Source of the DNA: 66-474 sp964489055
GTDB taxonomy: Bacteria; Pseudomonadota; Gammaproteobacteria; Xanthomonadales; Rhodanobacteraceae
Reading direction: 5' to 3'
NCBI GenBank assembly: GCA_964489055.1
Contig: CAZAXF010000049.1
Location: forward strand, 1 to 22,709
Length of the DNA: 22,709 nucleotides
A program made the translations under genes and the position numbers. Positions 22,104-22,709 of this stretch are shown piece by piece. A model generated the notes under the pieces. That model made no database searches. It had not been told where the DNA came from and was given only the letters and a program-made list of their open reading frames with translations. Position 1 is the first letter of the stretch, and each line of letters begins with the position of its first letter.

Positions 22104-22709
22104 GCCTGACCTCGGACGCCATCATTTTCGGCTGGACGCTGGGCAAGATCCTGCTGATCGCCGTTCCCCTGATCATCGCGGTGGCGATGTACGTGTGGTG
22201 GGAACGCAAGGTGATCGGCTGGATGCACGTGCGCATGGGGCCGAACAAGATCGGCCCGTTCGGACTGCTGCAGGCGTTCGCGGACGTGGTGAAGCTTCTG
22301 ATCAAGGAGATCATCGTCCCGACCAACGCCAACCGCGGGCTGTATTTCACTGCACCGCTGCTGGCGGTGATCCCGGCACTGGCGGTGTGGGCGATCGTGC
22401 CCTTCGACCACGGCCTGGTGCTTTCCAATGCCAACGCCGGCGTACTGTTTTTGCTGGCGATGACCTCGCTTGGCGTGTACGGCATCATCCTGGCCGGCTG
22501 GGCGTCCAATTCGCGCTATGCGCTGCTGGGCGCGATGCGCTCGGCCGCGCAGATGATTTCGTATGAAATCTGCATGGGCATGGCGCTGGTGACGGTGCTG
22601 GTGCTGGCCGGAAGCCTGAACTTCACGGCCATCGTCGAGGCGCAGGCGGGCTCGAAGGGCCTGTTCGACTGGTTCTGGCTGCCGCTGCTGCCGATGTTCT
22701 TCGTCTTCT
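22100..22709 (+). CDS. nuoH: NADH-quinone oxidoreductase subunit H (partial, cut by window end)
   Basis: The first 203 residues of the ND1-type membrane subunit that links the peripheral and membrane arms and lines the quinone channel. The first helix (about residues 10-33) is followed by WERKVIGWMHVRMGPN (34-49) and FADVVKLLIKE (60-70), hallmark motifs. Further helices lie at about 82-101, 113-134 and 155-171. AMRSAAQMISYEICMG (145-160) is typical. The rest lies beyond the window. The start overlaps the nuoG stop by ATGA. Confidence 0.96.
   Translation, partial: MSLTSDAIIFGWTLGKILLIAVPLIIAVAMYVWWERKVIGWMHVRMGPNKIGPFGLLQAFADVVKLLIKEIIVPTNANRGLYFTAPLLAVIPALAVWAIVPFDHGLVLSNANAGVLFLLAMTSLGVYGIILAGWASNSRYALLGAMRSAAQMISYEICMGMALVTVLVLAGSLNFTAIVEAQAGSKGLFDWFWLPLLPMFFVF

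Overview
The window is a high-GC, gene-dense stretch of a gammaproteobacterial chromosome. It most likely comes from the Xanthomonadales (Xanthomonadaceae/Rhodanobacteraceae). The reasons are the gene order purM-purN-DUF3108 beside DUF2066 and hda, a fused cysNC, tpiA-secG-tRNA-Leu running directly into nuoA, protein sequences that read like that order, and several families of short interspersed palindromic repeats, some with GTAG ends. Genus cannot be fixed from sequence alone. A 10-N scaffold gap at 19073-19082 shows this is a draft or metagenome assembly.

Layout. 1-345 is a 109-bp tandem, hairpin-rich repeat array. 377-2920 (minus) is purM > purN > DUF3108 exported protein. Divergent from it, 3023-6149 (plus) is a tight run: DUF2066 exported protein, CDP-alcohol phosphatidyltransferase, AI-2E/PerM-type membrane protein and hda. 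6219-8094 (minus) is amgK > murU, the cell-wall sugar recycling pair. 8248-11198 (plus) is cysD and cysNC for sulfate activation. 11333-12139 (minus) is a short-chain dehydrogenase. 12528-13818 (plus) is tpiA and secG. 13937-14024 is tRNA-Leu(GAG) with a strong terminator. 14162 to the window end is the complex I operon nuoA-B-C-D-E-F-G-H, with nuoH cut by the window edge.

How the genes work together. Most genes are housekeeping: purine synthesis, phospholipid and envelope functions, control of DnaA, peptidoglycan recycling, sulfate assimilation, glycolysis, protein export and respiration. Many neighbours overlap by ATGA (purM/purN, the phosphatidyltransferase/perM, perM/hda, nuoB/nuoC, nuoG/nuoH), which suggests translational coupling.

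What stands out is the repeat load. A heptamer (GGGACTC, reverse GAGTCCC) forms arrays inside purM, in variant form inside purN and nuoG, and as mirror-image pairs filling the nuoD/nuoE and nuoF/nuoG spacers right up to the ribosome binding sites. A different repeat fills nuoE/nuoF. Palindromic GTAG-ended elements sit at the hda/murU and cysNC/SDR junctions; the first supplies the stop codons of both convergent genes. The nuoF gene spans the N gap, and its two flanks carry diverged copies of the same 112 bp, which indicates overlapping contig ends or a chimeric join. I found no CRISPR array, prophage, transposase, toxin system or convincing new multi-gene system; the novelty is in the repeats.
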